Positions 24,566 to 37,461 of a stretch of 64,000 nucleotides of DNA are shown in pieces. Every line of letters starts with the position of its first letter. Position 1 is the stretch's first letter. Origin of the DNA: Lathyrus oleraceus (taxonomy: Eukaryota > Streptophyta > Magnoliopsida > Fabales > Fabaceae); assembly GCF_024323335.1 (NCBI RefSeq), contig NC_066581.1, forward strand, positions 225,448,539 to 225,512,538, written 5' to 3'. A program made the translations under genes and the position numbers. A model generated the notes under the pieces. That model did not search any database. It saw only the letters and a program-made list of their open reading frames with translations, and had not been told where the DNA came from.

Positions 24566-24578
24566 AAATAGGGGCATC
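24566..24578 (+). other. Polypurine tract of Ogre P
   Basis: AAATAGGGGCATC directly precedes the TGTAAGACC start of the 3' LTR, identical to the tracts of A and B. Confidence 0.85.
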
Positions 24579-24874
24579 TGTAAGACCCCAATTTTGGCCC
24601 TAAGATCCCTCATGGCATCATAACATTGCATTTGCAAAGCCTCAAGGATCATAAGCATCTTGGTTCCCTTTGCCTTTGGGTGGGATATCTTGTGAGTGGT
24701 TTGAAGATCACCAAGCATGCTTGAATTGTATATCATTGCTTTTCTCATTTTGTTTATTAACAAAAAGCACAAAAATATGTCACTAACATCTTTTGTTTGT
24801 AGCTTGAGCAATCACAAGGTCAAGAGCTTCAAGGAGATCCTTTGTGCAGAAATATGGCCAATTGGAGATGATAA

Positions 24875-26617
24875 TGAAATTCTGGTGTAGTCAGAATTCA
24901 GATGTTCTACTCCACGTCATGACATCTGATCTAACATTGTAACTAATACAGCAAGATAGTTATTAACCACTGTACTAATATGCACAAGTTCACAGATGTC
25001 ACGACATCTCATTCTATGTCACCCTAGAATGTATGAACACCTGGTTCTGTGCATCAGGAAGAAAGACTCAACAGAAATCAAACCTAGCACTCACTTCTGT
25101 TGTTTTCTTCCACAGTTATCAGCATGATGTCTTACTGTTGTTTGTGGACATCATCTGTTACATTGTTCCAGTGTGTATATCTTTTACTTGTATTTCCTGA
25201 ATTAAAGGTTGAACACGTTAATCTAATTTCCACTTATTAGATTGCTAACAACTAGGCTATTTGTTAGGTTCATTAATTGTAGGTTAGTAGTTGGTTTCCC
25301 GGTTTATCTCTAAGCTATTGAATCCCTGAAGAATAGCCTGAGAAAAATACTGAACCAGAAAAACCAATCATCCTACACTTTAGCACCTGCTGTTGGGAAT
25401 GAATGTCACAACATTCAGTTCGACATCCAGAACATATGCTGATTCTGTTATGTTCCTGGAAACGTGCTGTGCTAAGTTTGCAGTACTGTCAAAGACCAAC
25501 TAGTCTCTACTTCAGTATCAACCTTCAGTATCAACTGTCAAAACGTCCAGTTTGACAGTTTCACAATGATCCTCCAGCCAGGTCTGTTATCCTTGAAAAG
25601 AACAGACTTAAATAATTACTGAACTGAAACTAACATGCTTATTATTCAGTATACGCTGTCACTGATGAATGTTACAACATTCTGATTAACATTCAATCAG
25701 AAGTTTATATACCAGGTCTGTTATCATCTTGATAACTTGACTGGGAAACCAACTGAGTTATGACAGTAATAAATACACATGCAGAAGGAAAACAAACACA
25801 GGAAATTGTTAATCCAGTTCAGTCCAACATGACCTACATCTGGGGGCTACCAAGCCAGGAAGAAGATCCACTATTAGCAGTATTAATTCAGAGTTAAACT
25901 CACACGTTTACAACTCTTCACTTAATCCCTACCCAATGCAATCTATACCTAGGAACTCCTAGATAGAAACCTCCAGTTTCCATTCCTATCACTACAAATA
26001 CAATGTAATGTTACCACACCTTGAACTTGCTTCACAGCTTCATTCAAGAACAAAATCACTCTTGCCTACAGGCTTTGAGTTACAAATACTCTCAGCTTTT
26101 ACCACTGAGAAACACATGGTAACCTTCCCACATATTGGGAGGTTTACCTCACACACACCCCTAAATTTTCATTCTAGGAGGCTTACAAATACTAGGTTAC
26201 AATCAGCTATTTATAACCTAATCACCCAACTGGATTTGGGCCTTCAGAAATCGCAGCAGACTTGTTCTTTGCTGTTACAACTTCAGCAGAAAAATTCTGC
26301 TACAAACAAGGTCTTCAATCCTAGAATCTCTCCATATATATCTCCATATTTTGAGCCTATATATCTTCTGATTGAGTCTTCAAGACCTCCACATGGGAGT
26401 TAGGATATTCACCAGATATCCTTGCTGATCCCAGAATATATACTGAATTAATTAATTCAGTTTTCTACACATGTGCGATGTCACAGACCTGATGTCGTGA
26501 CATCGTACATGACATGTTGGTCCAGATGTTGAATTTCTTCAACCCAACATATTAAAACAACAGAGATGATTACATTATTTGTTTTCTAAAATTAATGCCA
26601 ATCCTAAGGAATCAACA
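24875..26617 (+). mobile_element. Solo LTR, Ty1/copia SIRE/Maximus-like (1743 bp)
   Basis: It begins TGAAATTCTGG, ends AATCAACA, and is flanked by perfect 5-bp copies of GATAA (24870-24874 and 26618-26622). Removing it and one GATAA gives a continuous match to the B LTR around 42040-42080. No internal region or second LTR is present, so it is a recombined solo LTR. Repeated GATGTC(A/G)(C/T)GACATC-like palindromes occur near 24915, 25000 and 26480. The superfamily name rests on recollection of legume LTRs and is less certain than the boundaries. Strand assigned arbitrarily. Confidence 0.75.
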
Positions 26618-27843
26618 GATAACAAGCATGGTAATGGTTCCCAAAGCTCTCCTCCATCAAATATTCCTCCCTAGCATCTCAATCCATCATTTTGATCAAA
26701 GCAAGTCAAAGGGTTTGAGGTTTGTTCCCCAAAGAAACCCTAATTCATCTGTGCACCACAATGCCTTGTTCTTTAAGCAACTTCAACCCATGATCAAATA
26801 CAATCAAGGGAAGTTCTTTAATTCATTATTTCATGCATATTTGAACTTATTTGAGTATCCTCAATCATCAACTCATCAGGATATGAGTTGTGGACTTGAG
26901 AAATTGATCAGTCAATTCATCTGACTATTTTGAAATGCACTGAGACCTAACTTTTTTATGTGTTTGTCAAATGGAGATGATCCCAAAAGAAAAAATGTTC
27001 TTAAGGACAATATGAACAACTTTCATGTTCATCAAAATTTTATTTGAAGCATGGAAGGTCATATCCCATTCCAAGACATTATAGGTCACTTTGACTGAAA
27101 CCCTAATTTTGGGTCAAATTCCCAAGGACATAACTCATTCATGTTTTATGATTTTGAGGTGGGATCAAATGCATTGGAAATCTTAAGATGTCTAATTCAA
27201 ATGTTATGTTGAACAAAATTTCAAAATCTCAAAAGAAATACATGTGATAATGCAAAACATTATAGGTCACTTTGGACTAAATGCATTGAAAGGCAAAAAA
27301 GTCCAACTTCAAGTGCCCATAACTCTTTTATCAAAAATCCAAATGATGCAAAATTTAAGTCCATTTTGATTGTCTTGAAGATATATGCAACTTTGTTGTT
27401 GGAGGTGTTTTCATTTGGGGCTTACATCATCAAAACAGAAGGGCTTGAACATTGGCCAAATTTAGAAACTTTGCCTTTACATGTTTTGCACCTTGCACTT
27501 TAAACTCAAATTTCACCAATTTCCACACTTCAAATGGATTTTTTTCCCAACATAACAATTTTTCCTTACATAAAAACCTTTCCAACCATTACCCACATGG
27601 TCATGTTTGAATTTGGAAAATGGCATTTTCAAAGAGGAGAAGTTTTAGGCATGATTATGCATAACATGTTGGAACTCATTATACAAGCTTGTGCATTGCC
27701 AATTCCACGACCATTTCAGCTTAATTATGCTTCAGAGTGCATTTGGCATTGAATTTGGGCCTTTTGAATGATCATGCAAGCCCATGCAATGAATATCCAA
27801 TTCCATGCACACGACTTTGATCACACTTACCTTGCCTTTCCAT

Positions 27844-27852
27844 CTATAAATA
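27844..27852 (+). promoter_or_regulatory. Candidate TATA box in the P LTR
   Basis: CTATAAATA lies about 1.52 kb into the LTR once the solo LTR is discounted. The homologous site in B (40829-40838) lies at the same distance. No transcript evidence is available. Confidence 0.45.
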
Positions 27853-29300
27853 AGAGCCTCACTCCATTCAAATTCCATCCATGAATCAACCCGAAGTGCT
27901 GCAGAAATCAAAACCGAGCCACACCTAAAGGAACTATTCCAATTTTCTTCAATTTCTCAGATCTAAAATTCAACTAAATCAGGTTGAATTTCTAGATCTA
28001 AAGTTCCTAGACCTCTCTCTCATACTCCATTGATCTTCTGTTTGGCCAAAGGAAGCAAGGAAGCAAGCTCAAATCTCCAGAATTCAAGGTTGTTCCTCAA
28101 CTGGTTTTCTCTTCGAAACTCACCATTTATTGATCTATTTGCTTGGATTTTGTGTTGGCTGAAGTCCTCTCAATAGAGGCATCATTACTGTGCATTTAAT
28201 TTTTGAAGTTAATCAAGTTCATGATGAACACCATCATGCTTCCATCTCTGATTTCTCCATTTATAGGAATCTAGAGTGGAAGTGAGTGGTATAGGAGTGA
28301 TGTACATCACTTCCTCTTTCGATTGATGCCTGGATCGCGTGTTTTGGCGCACATTTGCTCTTCTGCAAATTTGAGCTCTCACCGGAGCTAGCCGGAGAAG
28401 ACGGTGGCACTGGCCACCGTCTGGTCTCTAGATCCAATTGTGGCCGTCCATTCTTATTTCCAGATCTAATCCTGGCCCTCCCTTCTTATGACTTTTAATA
28501 ATTGTTGGTGTTACGCGTGGACTGAAGCCTACTATTTGCGCGCGCTTCTGGAGCATTTGATCAGCCACGTCAATTAATGAGGCTTGATCAGACGCTCCTT
28601 GTTTTTTTGAATTTCTTATTTTCTGATTTTATTTCTTTTATTTCCATTATTTTCAAAAATTCATATCTTCTTCATTTTAAATCCAAAAAATATAGGACCA
28701 ATTGCATTCTTCTCCAAATAATTTCTAGTTTCTGATTTTGATTTTTAATATTTTTTATTTCACCATTTGATATTTTTTGTGAATTTTCTCTTTTCTGGTT
28801 ATTTTTAATTCATTTTAAATAGTTTTTGATATTCAAAAAATACAAAAATATTTTCCTAACCTATTTGAATGATGATGGATCTATGAAAAATATTCTCATC
28901 AATTTTTTAATTGATTTGAGATTTATTTGAGATTTTAGTTCAATTAGGTTATTTTTATTCATTTTTAATTGATTAAAAATAGTTTCTGACTTTTAAAAAT
29001 GCTGAAATTTTTTGTCAAACATTGTTTGACCTTGTTGAACTTGGGATAAATCACTTGGACCTTTCAAGGTTGATTTGAAGTAATTTTGAAGTCTGACCTT
29101 TCTTTTATTTTTTAATTCAAGTTTATTTTAATATTAAAAATGCCAAAAATATTTTGATTATTGTTTGACCTCCAATCTTCATCCCATTTCTGATTTCTCA
29201 TTGTTTGACTTTGACTTTCAATGTCATTTGGTCAATAAATATGGATTGGTACATTTTTATTTCACCTGATGCATTTTAATCTTTCCATTTCATAATCCAT

Positions 29301-29345
29301 TCTTCTTCTTCTTCTTCTTCTTCTTCTTCTTCTTCTTCTTCTTTC
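29301..29345 (+). repeat. TTC microsatellite in the P LTR
   Basis: About 14 TTC units. The B LTR has only a short, interrupted AAG-rich stretch at the same place (39396-39425), so this array expanded after the copies separated. Confidence 0.9.
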
Positions 29346-32230
29346 TTTTTGATCAATGAGTTAAAGGTTGATATGTTAGCATTGATTAGGGAGGCTTAAT
29401 CTTCCTTGATTCAAATCTAATTCATCTTGATCAATTGATCAAATGAATGGCTTTGCATTAAGGATAAGTTGTTTCCTAAACATGCAAAAGACTTAAACCA
29501 ATACAAGATCAATTCTCTTTTTCTTTTTTGGCATGGCAAGTTGTTGGAACTTGGTTCACTAATCAAGACTTCTAACTTGTGTTGTTGCCTACATTATTAT
29601 TGACCGACCTCAGATAGTTGTGACTTCTACATAAGTCCAATTACGATTGCTTAACATAGCGCTAAATTTGCCTTATGGCACACTAACTACTAACATTAAC
29701 CATTAACCATTAACCATTAACATTTACTTTTTGCTCTTTACTTTTATGCAATTTAATATTCTTATACATATTATTCATTTGCTTTTCCCTTTGCTCACTT
29801 GAGCACATGTTTATGTTAATGCAATTTGCCTTTTGCTCACTTGAGCATATAATTGTGTATATATCATTGTGCTTGTGTTTTGTTTTGATTGTTGAGAACC
29901 AAATGCAAAAAATGGACAAATGGACTTAGTTTCTAGGACATTCCCTATGCAAAAATTGGAGTAAAAGGACCTTAATGATGAAGATGGATTAGAAGGACAA
30001 GCCTCTAAACTCACTCTTGTCCATTCTTGATTTGCTTCATAAAACTCTTTGATGTGTGTGTTCTTGTGCTAGGGATTCCACCTTGATTCAAATTTGGGGA
30101 ACCATTGCCATGAGCTTCTAAGAGAAAGAATCACAAGATGCCTTGAAGAGCCTTCCAAGGATTCATTTGGTTGATGATTGCTTGGGTTTATGTTTATGTG
30201 ATTGCTTATTCCAAAGGATGGGAGCTACTTGGATCATCAATATGATCTCAAGAGAGGAACTCCATTGTGGTTTTGTTCCTTATTCCTTACCTCTTGCATG
30301 CTTAGGACTTTAGCCCTTCTTCTTCTTCTCTCCACTCTAACCCAAGCCAAAACTTTTGTGCAAACATTTAACATTTGTTTTCAACATTAGATACCTAAGC
30401 CTTATGCTTTTGATTTTCAAACCTTCTTTTCATAATACTTATTTTGAATTGAATCTTTAAGTCCACTTTGACCATTTTGTATATACTTCTAATTGGTAAA
30501 TATAACCCATTCAAATGTCTTTTTGTGGTTCTAATGGCCACTTCCTTAATCAAATTTTTCATAACCTTTAGCTGTTAGGTTTGAGTTATCTTGGTGGTAG
30601 ATGTAATACTCACCTATATCCTTGATGGACAATGAGTCTTCCATGCTTATTATAGGGTTAACCCCTCACTAGCATGTTGAAGCTATCCTCACATGGTGGA
30701 TTTGTGGTTTTAGGTTGAGTTTTCTCCCTTTGATAACAAAAGACCTTAAGGCTTTTGGACCAATCATTTCACCAACTCATTTTTGAGATTGTTACCCCGA
30801 ACTACGAGGTTTTGATCCTAATCTTTTTTAAGATGGTACGTAGGCAATGGGTTTATCCATCCAAACACAAAAATGTAAATAAACTTGTATATTCTCTTCT
30901 CATCTCTTCAATCATGTTTGTACAAACAATTTTTCACAAAACAACAACCTTACCACAAGTATGAAAAGGGCTCCCTAGGAGTACCTAGGATGTTTTGGGT
31001 GCCTAACACCTTCCCATTGCATAACCAACCCCCTTACCCAGATCTCTGACTCTCTTTTACTAGTTTTTGATTTGATAAAACTATTAGGTTTTTGTTCGCT
31101 TTCTAACCATTCCTTTGGATAAATAGAAGTGCGGTGGCGACTCAACTTGTATGATTTACCTTGGATTTAGTCAATATCTCTAATGGTAACGAATACCCCG
31201 CTACAACAGCGCCCTAATTCCAATCCCTAAAGCAAGTGCAGGCCCACTTTTCAATCAATGTCCATTCACCTTTTACAAAACCTGCAAAACCAATTCAAAG
31301 GTTAAAATAGCTTATCAAATAAGCACTTAAAAAACTAGAAAATAATTGATAAAATAAACAGATTAATTTTTTGCACGATGAACTAAGGTGAACGCTCAAG
31401 AACACGTTCCAATATCCAATCCAAACAACCTTAAATCCACAGAGTAAACATCCCACAAAATCTGGAAAAAAAAGATAACTTAACAAGTTATCTCAGGACC
31501 TCAGCATTCATCATATATATAACCACAACAAATTAACAGTAACAGGAGGGCTGGAAAATCCAAGAAGAAATTATCAAAAATATTTTTTAACATCAAACCC
31601 TAAACAACAAAATACACGTTTTGAGAATCCGAACAGAATAACCAAAATATTTTGTAAAACACAAAGACCATAACATTCGAACCAAGAACAACAAACAACA
31701 TTCAAAATTCAGAAAGAAGAAAGAAGAATAGAGGGAGACAAGGAGATTTAAAAAAAGGAGAAGAAACTTATCTCTGCAGCGACGAGAAGCTCACGTCGCC
31801 GTATGCAAATCATGCCAAGTAATGTTTTTTCTTTCCTTTCCTTGCTTGAATCCATATACTTGTTGTTCGTCACTACAAAACAGAAGAAACCCTATGTTAA
31901 TTTCTCATAATCATGATTATTGAAGGGTAGATCGTAAATTTAGGTTTAGGGTTTTTTTTTATTATCGCCGACCCGGTTGATTGAAGAGGTTTTTGGAAGA
32001 ACTGAGGTTGGATTCGAAATCACCGGTAAAAAACAAGTAGGGTTTGTGTTTGGGTTTTTATGGTTAGGGTTGGAGGTCGTCGGAGAAGAAGGTGGCACCA
32101 CCGCGGTTGGCTGGTCGCCACCGTCTTCTCCGGCAGGTTTGGCCGGTGGTGGAACGGAGGAAGAAGAAAGAGTTCCAGAGCAACTCAGGTGTTTGCCAAG
32201 TGAAGAGAGAGAATGATAGTGAGCAAATGG

Positions 32231-32255
32231 CTCTCTCTCTCTCTCTCTCTCTCTC
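32231..32255 (+). repeat. CT microsatellite
   Basis: An uninterrupted run of CT of about 25 bases within the C LTR. Confidence 0.9.
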
Positions 32256-32648
32256 AAATTCCCGTTTTATATGTTGGATGGTGGTGGCTGCATGGGCGCC
32301 ACGTGACCCCTTTTGCTAGCGCCACACGTTTGGTTCACTTTTGAGTCAACCAGGGGATCCTGTATGGATCCCCCCACCATATGGTGGTGCCCCCTCATGC
32401 GCCTCCATCTGATCTGTTGACCAGATCATAGTACACTAATCCAATCGCCCAGATATCTCCCTAGAAGGTCAATATTTGACCATGCCTTTAAGGCCTTGGT
32501 GGTTCCGTTTTGCGCCAACTCTGGTTGGGCCCAAAGACTTTTTCTCTATTCAAACCCCCTGTTCTATTTCCAGCAGCGCCCAGAGTTGGGCCTTCCTCTT
32601 GCCTTGCCCATTTTCTTCATTTTTGATTTGTTATATTTTCATAAACAC

Positions 32649-32822
<174 letters not shown>

Positions 32823-33489
32823 TAGTTATTAATTTCTAAATAATAATTATTTAATTATTTTACAATGTTTAAATATTTTATTTACTTTCATTTCATTTGT
32901 TATATAATTATATATTATTATTATTATTAATCCTTAATGGTAAATATTCAATTATTTGGTTACATCATCATATTTTTTAATTACTTATTATTTAATCAAA
33001 TAATCCATTAAATATTTAATTAATTAATTACATTATTATTAATATCACTTATAATTTAGATAATTATTTATTTTTGTGGAGTGTATGTGTATGATTATTT
33101 TGCATTTATTTATTTATACCGAGTCTTGAGTGCATGTGGATGACATGTTACAATTGTGACAAAATTATGTCGTTTTCACCGATTTAAAATCATTCGAGCC
33201 AATTTCAAAAAATAAATCACATACTTCTCGATTCAAAGTCGAGCCCATTTTCAAAACACCTTTGTAAGTTGATTACTTGTAAAAGTATCACCATCAACCT
33301 CACATGGCTTACTCTTGGGCCTCCTTACAATGAGACTTATTCGGTTTTAATTAATCGATTAGATAAACTATTCACAAAGTAAATTCAATTCATTCGCAAC
33401 ATACAAATTTAAAACCTCGATCCAACATCGAGTTTTCTTTTTTTAAGAATTAAAATACCTAGTCACGATTAGATGTTATTTTACTTAGG

Positions 33490-34290
33490 GATAAAGAGGA
33501 TATAGTTTTGAGTTTTCAACTCCTCTCCTCGATTATTTAAACACGAACTCTTGTACTCGATTAATCGAACAATCGTCATTTCTCATCCACCTAAGCACAA
33601 ACAAATCAAATTCTTTTACAATAAGAAATAAAAAGGGAGATAACTTTGAGTCTTCAATTTTTCTCCTCGACTATTTGAGTACAAGTTCTCTTACTTGGTT
33701 AGTCAAATAGTCGTCGTTCCTCTACAAACCTCCAAATCCCAATTAAATCAAAATATTTTCACAGTAAGCTAAATGAAAAGGGAGTTGACTTTGAGTTTTC
33801 AACTTCACTCCTCAATAGGTCGAATACGAGTTCTCTTACTCGGTCAGTCGAACAGTTTTCGTTTTCCGCAAACATACAACTTAATTAAATCATTTTCTTA
33901 ACAAATTATACGAAAAAGGAGATGGTTTTGAGCTTTCAACTCCTCTTCTCAAATGCTCGGATATGGGTTGTCTTACTCAGTCATTCAAGTACTTGTCGTT
34001 CATCCTAAAAATACGTCAAACGTACACAACCTTATTTTTATAAATATTCAGATGAAACAGAAAGTGGTCTAGAGTCTTCTATTCCCTTTTCTGAGTATTA
34101 GGATATGAGTTGTCTTACTCGACTGTCAGAGTATTCGTCATCCATTCAAAAACACATTAACTATTATCAAATCATTTTAATAATTAAGGATGAAAAATAA
34201 AGCGGTCTAGAGTCTTCTATTCCCGTTCCTAACTATTAGGATACGAGTTGTCTTACTCGACTATCCGAGTAATCATCATCCAACAAAATA
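33490..34290 (+). repeat. Tandem array of about 140-bp hairpin-bearing units in the C LTR
   Basis: Six degenerate units start (by a common landmark) near 33530, 33668, 33813, 33950, 34091 and 34229, a spacing of 137-145 bases. Each has a 'ttgagtcttcaa'-like stretch, then an inverted repeat around a GAGTTCTCTTACTCG-type centre. The clearest pair is CGACTATTTGA (33668-33678) with TCAAATAGTCG (33703-33713). Confidence 0.75.
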
Positions 34291-34975
34291 TCTTAACATA
34301 TCAAACCTATCATTTTCTTGCCCCCGTGTGATCAAAACCAATCCAACAAAACATCAAACATATTAATCCAACTTGTCATCCCCGTGTGACAAAAACTCTT
34401 TTCAAAAAGGACGTTGTTTAATCCCTTCTAATGCGCACAACAAACTAGTGCTTAAGCCCCCGCCGAGAGTAGACAAGCCGATGTTTAGCCTTTAGAATGC
34501 GATCTAAATAGTTGTTCGGTAAAAGACACCAATCAACCATAGTCCCCCGAACTACGAATGCTCTGATTTCCTTATTATACCATAAGGATACGTAGGCAGG
34601 AGATTGCTGTATCTTCGCGAGTACACTAATAAAAAACCTCCCCTTTCCCTTTCTGAGGTTCTCATCCATTTATATTTTAAATAATTTTATAACCTATAGA
34701 TAACAAACAAACATAAATTAGTGCTCGAAACGCACATTAGAACTAAAAGGTTCCCGTTGAGTACAACGGTTGTAAGGGGTGCTAACACCTTCCCCTTACG
34801 TAATCCACTCCCGAACCCGAATATGGTTGCGACGACCATTATTCCATTTCCTAAAGGTTTTATTGATATTTTCCTATCCCTTCATTGGGATAAATAAAGT
34901 TCGGTGGCGACTCTGTTCGAACACAATTTTTTCCGCGACCATCGCGAGGGATCGTATTTTTTGAGATGCGACAGA

Positions 34976-34993
34976 TGGCGACTCTGTTGGGGA
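34976..34993 (+). other. Primer-binding site of Ogre C
   Basis: TGGCGACTCTGTTGGGGA starts two bases after the LTR end. It differs at one base from the A site (GTTGG instead of GCTGG). Confidence 0.82.
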
Positions 34994-35301
34994 CTAGCTC
35001 CAAGCAAAAGAGAGTGAAGCCTAATTTAGTCCGGTTTTTGTATTGTGTGTTAGTCTTGTTTGTTTGTCTGTTATTGTTATTCTGTTATTATTATTCTGTC
35101 ATAATTATTATATTGTGATTTATTGACCATGTCTTATTTGGGGCTCTCTGTTAAGGATGCTTTGTGAGATAGGCTCTCCACCCGAGTTTGAGAAAAACCA
35201 TAAGATTAAGTTGGTGGTTGCATAGTGGGCGCCCACAAGGAGTCTTCCTTGTTGGGAAGATACGAAGACCTCACCTATAGGAGATTCTCTTGAGATATTA
35301 T

Positions 35302-36602
35302 TGTTGGTGTAAGCCCTAGAGGCCAATACTTTTGGTACTTGTATCGAATTATCTATTAATAATAAAAAGGCTTTTTCTTTATTATGTTTGTTTAATAAAG
35401 TCCCTAGAATAGATAGTCTGTTTAATGTATCAAGTGTGACTTGATCATGAGAGCACATTAAACATAGGGACACTATTCTTAAAGTATCCGTAGTCGAGCT
35501 TTATTGTGAAGTGGGATAACATTAAAGCATTAAGACTATTATGTTTGTAGATTGATGATCACATCTCATGGATCATGGATAAAGAGTTATCAAGTCTTAA
35601 ACATAGGTATGAATATTAAGAGTAATATTTATACCGGATTGACCCGCTATGAGAATACTATATAGAAAGTTATGCAAAGTGTCATAAGTTATTCTCATGG
35701 TGATAATGGTGTATACCACTCTTCGACCTGAAACCACTATGGATCCTAGATGTAGAGTCGAGTGCTTTATTGCTGATCCAACATTGTCCGTAACTGGATA
35801 ACCATAAAGACAGTTGATGGGTACTCCACGAAGCATGTTGAGGGACATGAGTGACCTAGATGGAATTTGCCCATCCTGCGTAACAGGATAAATGTCTATG
35901 GGCCCAATATTGAACTGGACAAGGATGATACAATCTATACCTTGTTTTCAATATAGACATAAGGGCAAAGGGGTAATTATACACATAATTATTATCACAG
36001 GAGGTTTTGTCAGATCACATGACATTTTTGTGACTTGGGTAGCAGTGATGTGTTGCTAAATACCGCTCACTGTTTATTATGTTAAATGCGTGATTTAATA
36101 TAATTGCCAATGTCGTGAAAACCTACAGGGTCACACACAAGGACGGATTGATGAGAAATAGAGGAACTAAGGAACACCGTAAGGTACGGTGCACGTAAGT
36201 GGGAGACGAAATATGGTAAGGTACCAAATACTTAAGTGATTTTGGCATATTATGAGATATGGGCCAAAATACACTTAAGTGGGCTTTTTAGCTTGAAGCC
36301 CACACAAGTGGTTCTATAAATAGAACGCTTGGGTAGAAGACTTGTCACTGAGACTCAACTCAAGTGAAGACTTGGAATTTCGTTTCCCTCTCTCTCTCTC
36401 ACTTAAAGCCTTCATTCGTACCAGCTAGCACTGAGATTGAAGGAATCCGTTCGTGTGGACTGAGTAGAGACGTTGTCATCGTTCAACGTTCGTGATCGCC
36501 ACAAGAGGTAATGATTCTATCACTGATCATGCCCATTCGTAAGGATCACTAAATGGAGAAAATTTTAAATTCCGCTGCGCCTTGGAGGGCAATTCTCCTT
36601 CA
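35302..36602 (+). mobile_element. Solo LTR, Ty1/copia Angela-like (1301 bp)
   Basis: It begins TGTTGGTGTAAGCCCTAGAGGC, which resembles Angela-type LTR starts, and ends CTCCTTCA. It is flanked by perfect ATTAT duplications (35297-35301 and 36603-36607). A TATA box (CTATAAATAG) sits at 36314-36323 and a CT run follows, as expected for an LTR promoter. No internal region is present. A second copy of its 3' part, at the same insertion site, is at 62814-63312. Confidence 0.82.
36314..36323 (+). promoter_or_regulatory. Candidate TATA box in the Angela-like solo LTR
   Basis: CTATAAATAG, about 1.0 kb into the LTR, upstream of a CT-rich stretch. It is kept in the second copy near 63028. Confidence 0.5.
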
Positions 36603-37156
36603 ATTATTGCCCGACGAGTCTTCGTCATGACGATAGTATTCTCAAGTTGGATCAATGACTCTAGGGACCTTTTAACCTATTATATCCGGTGGTTATGTAG
36701 TATTTACATGAAAAGTCCCAGACTTATTGGGTTAATACGAAAGCCCCAATCAGATGAGATCCCTTGGACGTATTACTATCATACAGTAGTACTCCCAACC
36801 TCGATATATGACTTTGAGAACCTTATTAGAACCTTGGAATCGAGGGTTGTGTAGTATGGACCCACTAGGAGTCTTCCTCTTTGGGACCGTACGAAGTTCT
36901 CACCCAAATGAGATTCAGTTTGGGGATGTTATTGGCGGATGAGTTTTCGTCATGACAATAACTTTCCTAAATAGTGATTGATGACTTTGGGAATCTTTTA
37001 CCTTTAGCATCCTTCCAAAAGGGTTTTATTTAGTAATCAAGAATACCCACTCTCACGACCTGTATATTAACCTACATGTGGCACGCATAACATAACATTC
37101 ATATTATTTTATTTCCAAGGAATCTGAGTATCACGAGTTGCGGGAATTCAGGAAAC

Positions 37157-37461
37157 ATGGAATCAAGCAAAAGAAACATTTACTCTTTCAAGTTCAAAGA
37201 TCCCGATCTAAGGAGCTTACGTGACTTGGTCTCTCAAATGCACCCGGTATACATAATCAACTTTGGGAAGAATTATGGCAATCTGCTCAGCATTCTCAAC
37301 CAACGAGTGGACTATATAACTTTAGTCACTTTGGCCCAATTCTACGATCTACCTTTAAGATGCTTCACATTCCAAGACTTCCAGCTAGAACCAACATTGG
37401 AAGAATTCGAGCGTCTTGTTAGGATTCCTATGAAGAATAAGCCACTATTTGAGGGGATAGG
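37157..37461 (+). pseudogene. ORF1 start of Ogre C, cut by the B insertion
   Basis: ATG at 37157 opens about 101 codons of Ogre ORF1, the extra frame upstream of gag whose role is unknown. The region (CFTFQDFQLEPTLEEFERLV) resembles B ORF1 and the plant mobile domain found in plant TE-derived proteins. At 37461 the frame runs into the end of the B LTR, and the remaining codons up to 37564 are LTR sequence. The 5 bases before the junction, ATAGG, should be the target duplication. Confidence 0.82.

Larger units (their letters stand above)
17657..31205 (+). mobile_element. Ogre-type element P, 3' part (protease to 3' LTR)
   Basis: The order is protease end, intron, RT, RNase H, archaeal-type RNase H, integrase, triple stem-loop array, 3' noncoding region, polypurine tract, 3' LTR. 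The 5' half is missing from the window because the Q/A insertions interrupt the protease at 17656. The reading frame is broken by seven stops and one frameshift. The LTR is of the same subfamily as B. Its right end at 31205 abuts LTR sequence of element C with ACAGC (31206-31210) as the probable target duplication. Confidence 0.88.
24579..31205 (+). repeat. 3' LTR of Ogre P (interrupted by a solo LTR)
   Basis: It starts TGTAAGACCCC and ends CCCCGCTACA. Without the 24875-26617 insertion it is about 4.88 kb, matching the B LTR (4893 bp) in length and, through long stretches, in sequence. It ends with the common Ogre block (GTGCCTAACACCTTCCC, then GTGCGGTGGCGACTC). It contains no gene; the open frames at 26595, 27534 and elsewhere have no recognisable similarity. 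Confidence 0.9.
34994..37156 (+). other. Leader of Ogre C, with an internal duplication and a solo LTR
   Basis: This is noncoding sequence between primer site and ORF1. When the solo LTR is removed, a block around 35243-35301 plus 36603-36690 resembles a second block around 36868-37000 (shared: GGAGTCTTCCT, GGGA-TACGAAG, TCACC, GAGTCTTCGTCATGAC). The leader therefore has a diverged tandem repeat of roughly 300 bases. Confidence 0.65.

Noticed and set aside
26595..27752. Small host genes in the P LTR (open frames at 26595-26924 and 27534-27752)
   Set aside because: The same sequence occurs in the B LTR, with a different frame length and no protein similarity.
35120..35848. Minus-strand open frames of 117 and 83 residues
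   Set aside because: They lie across the leader of C and the solo LTR, cross the insertion boundary, and resemble no protein.
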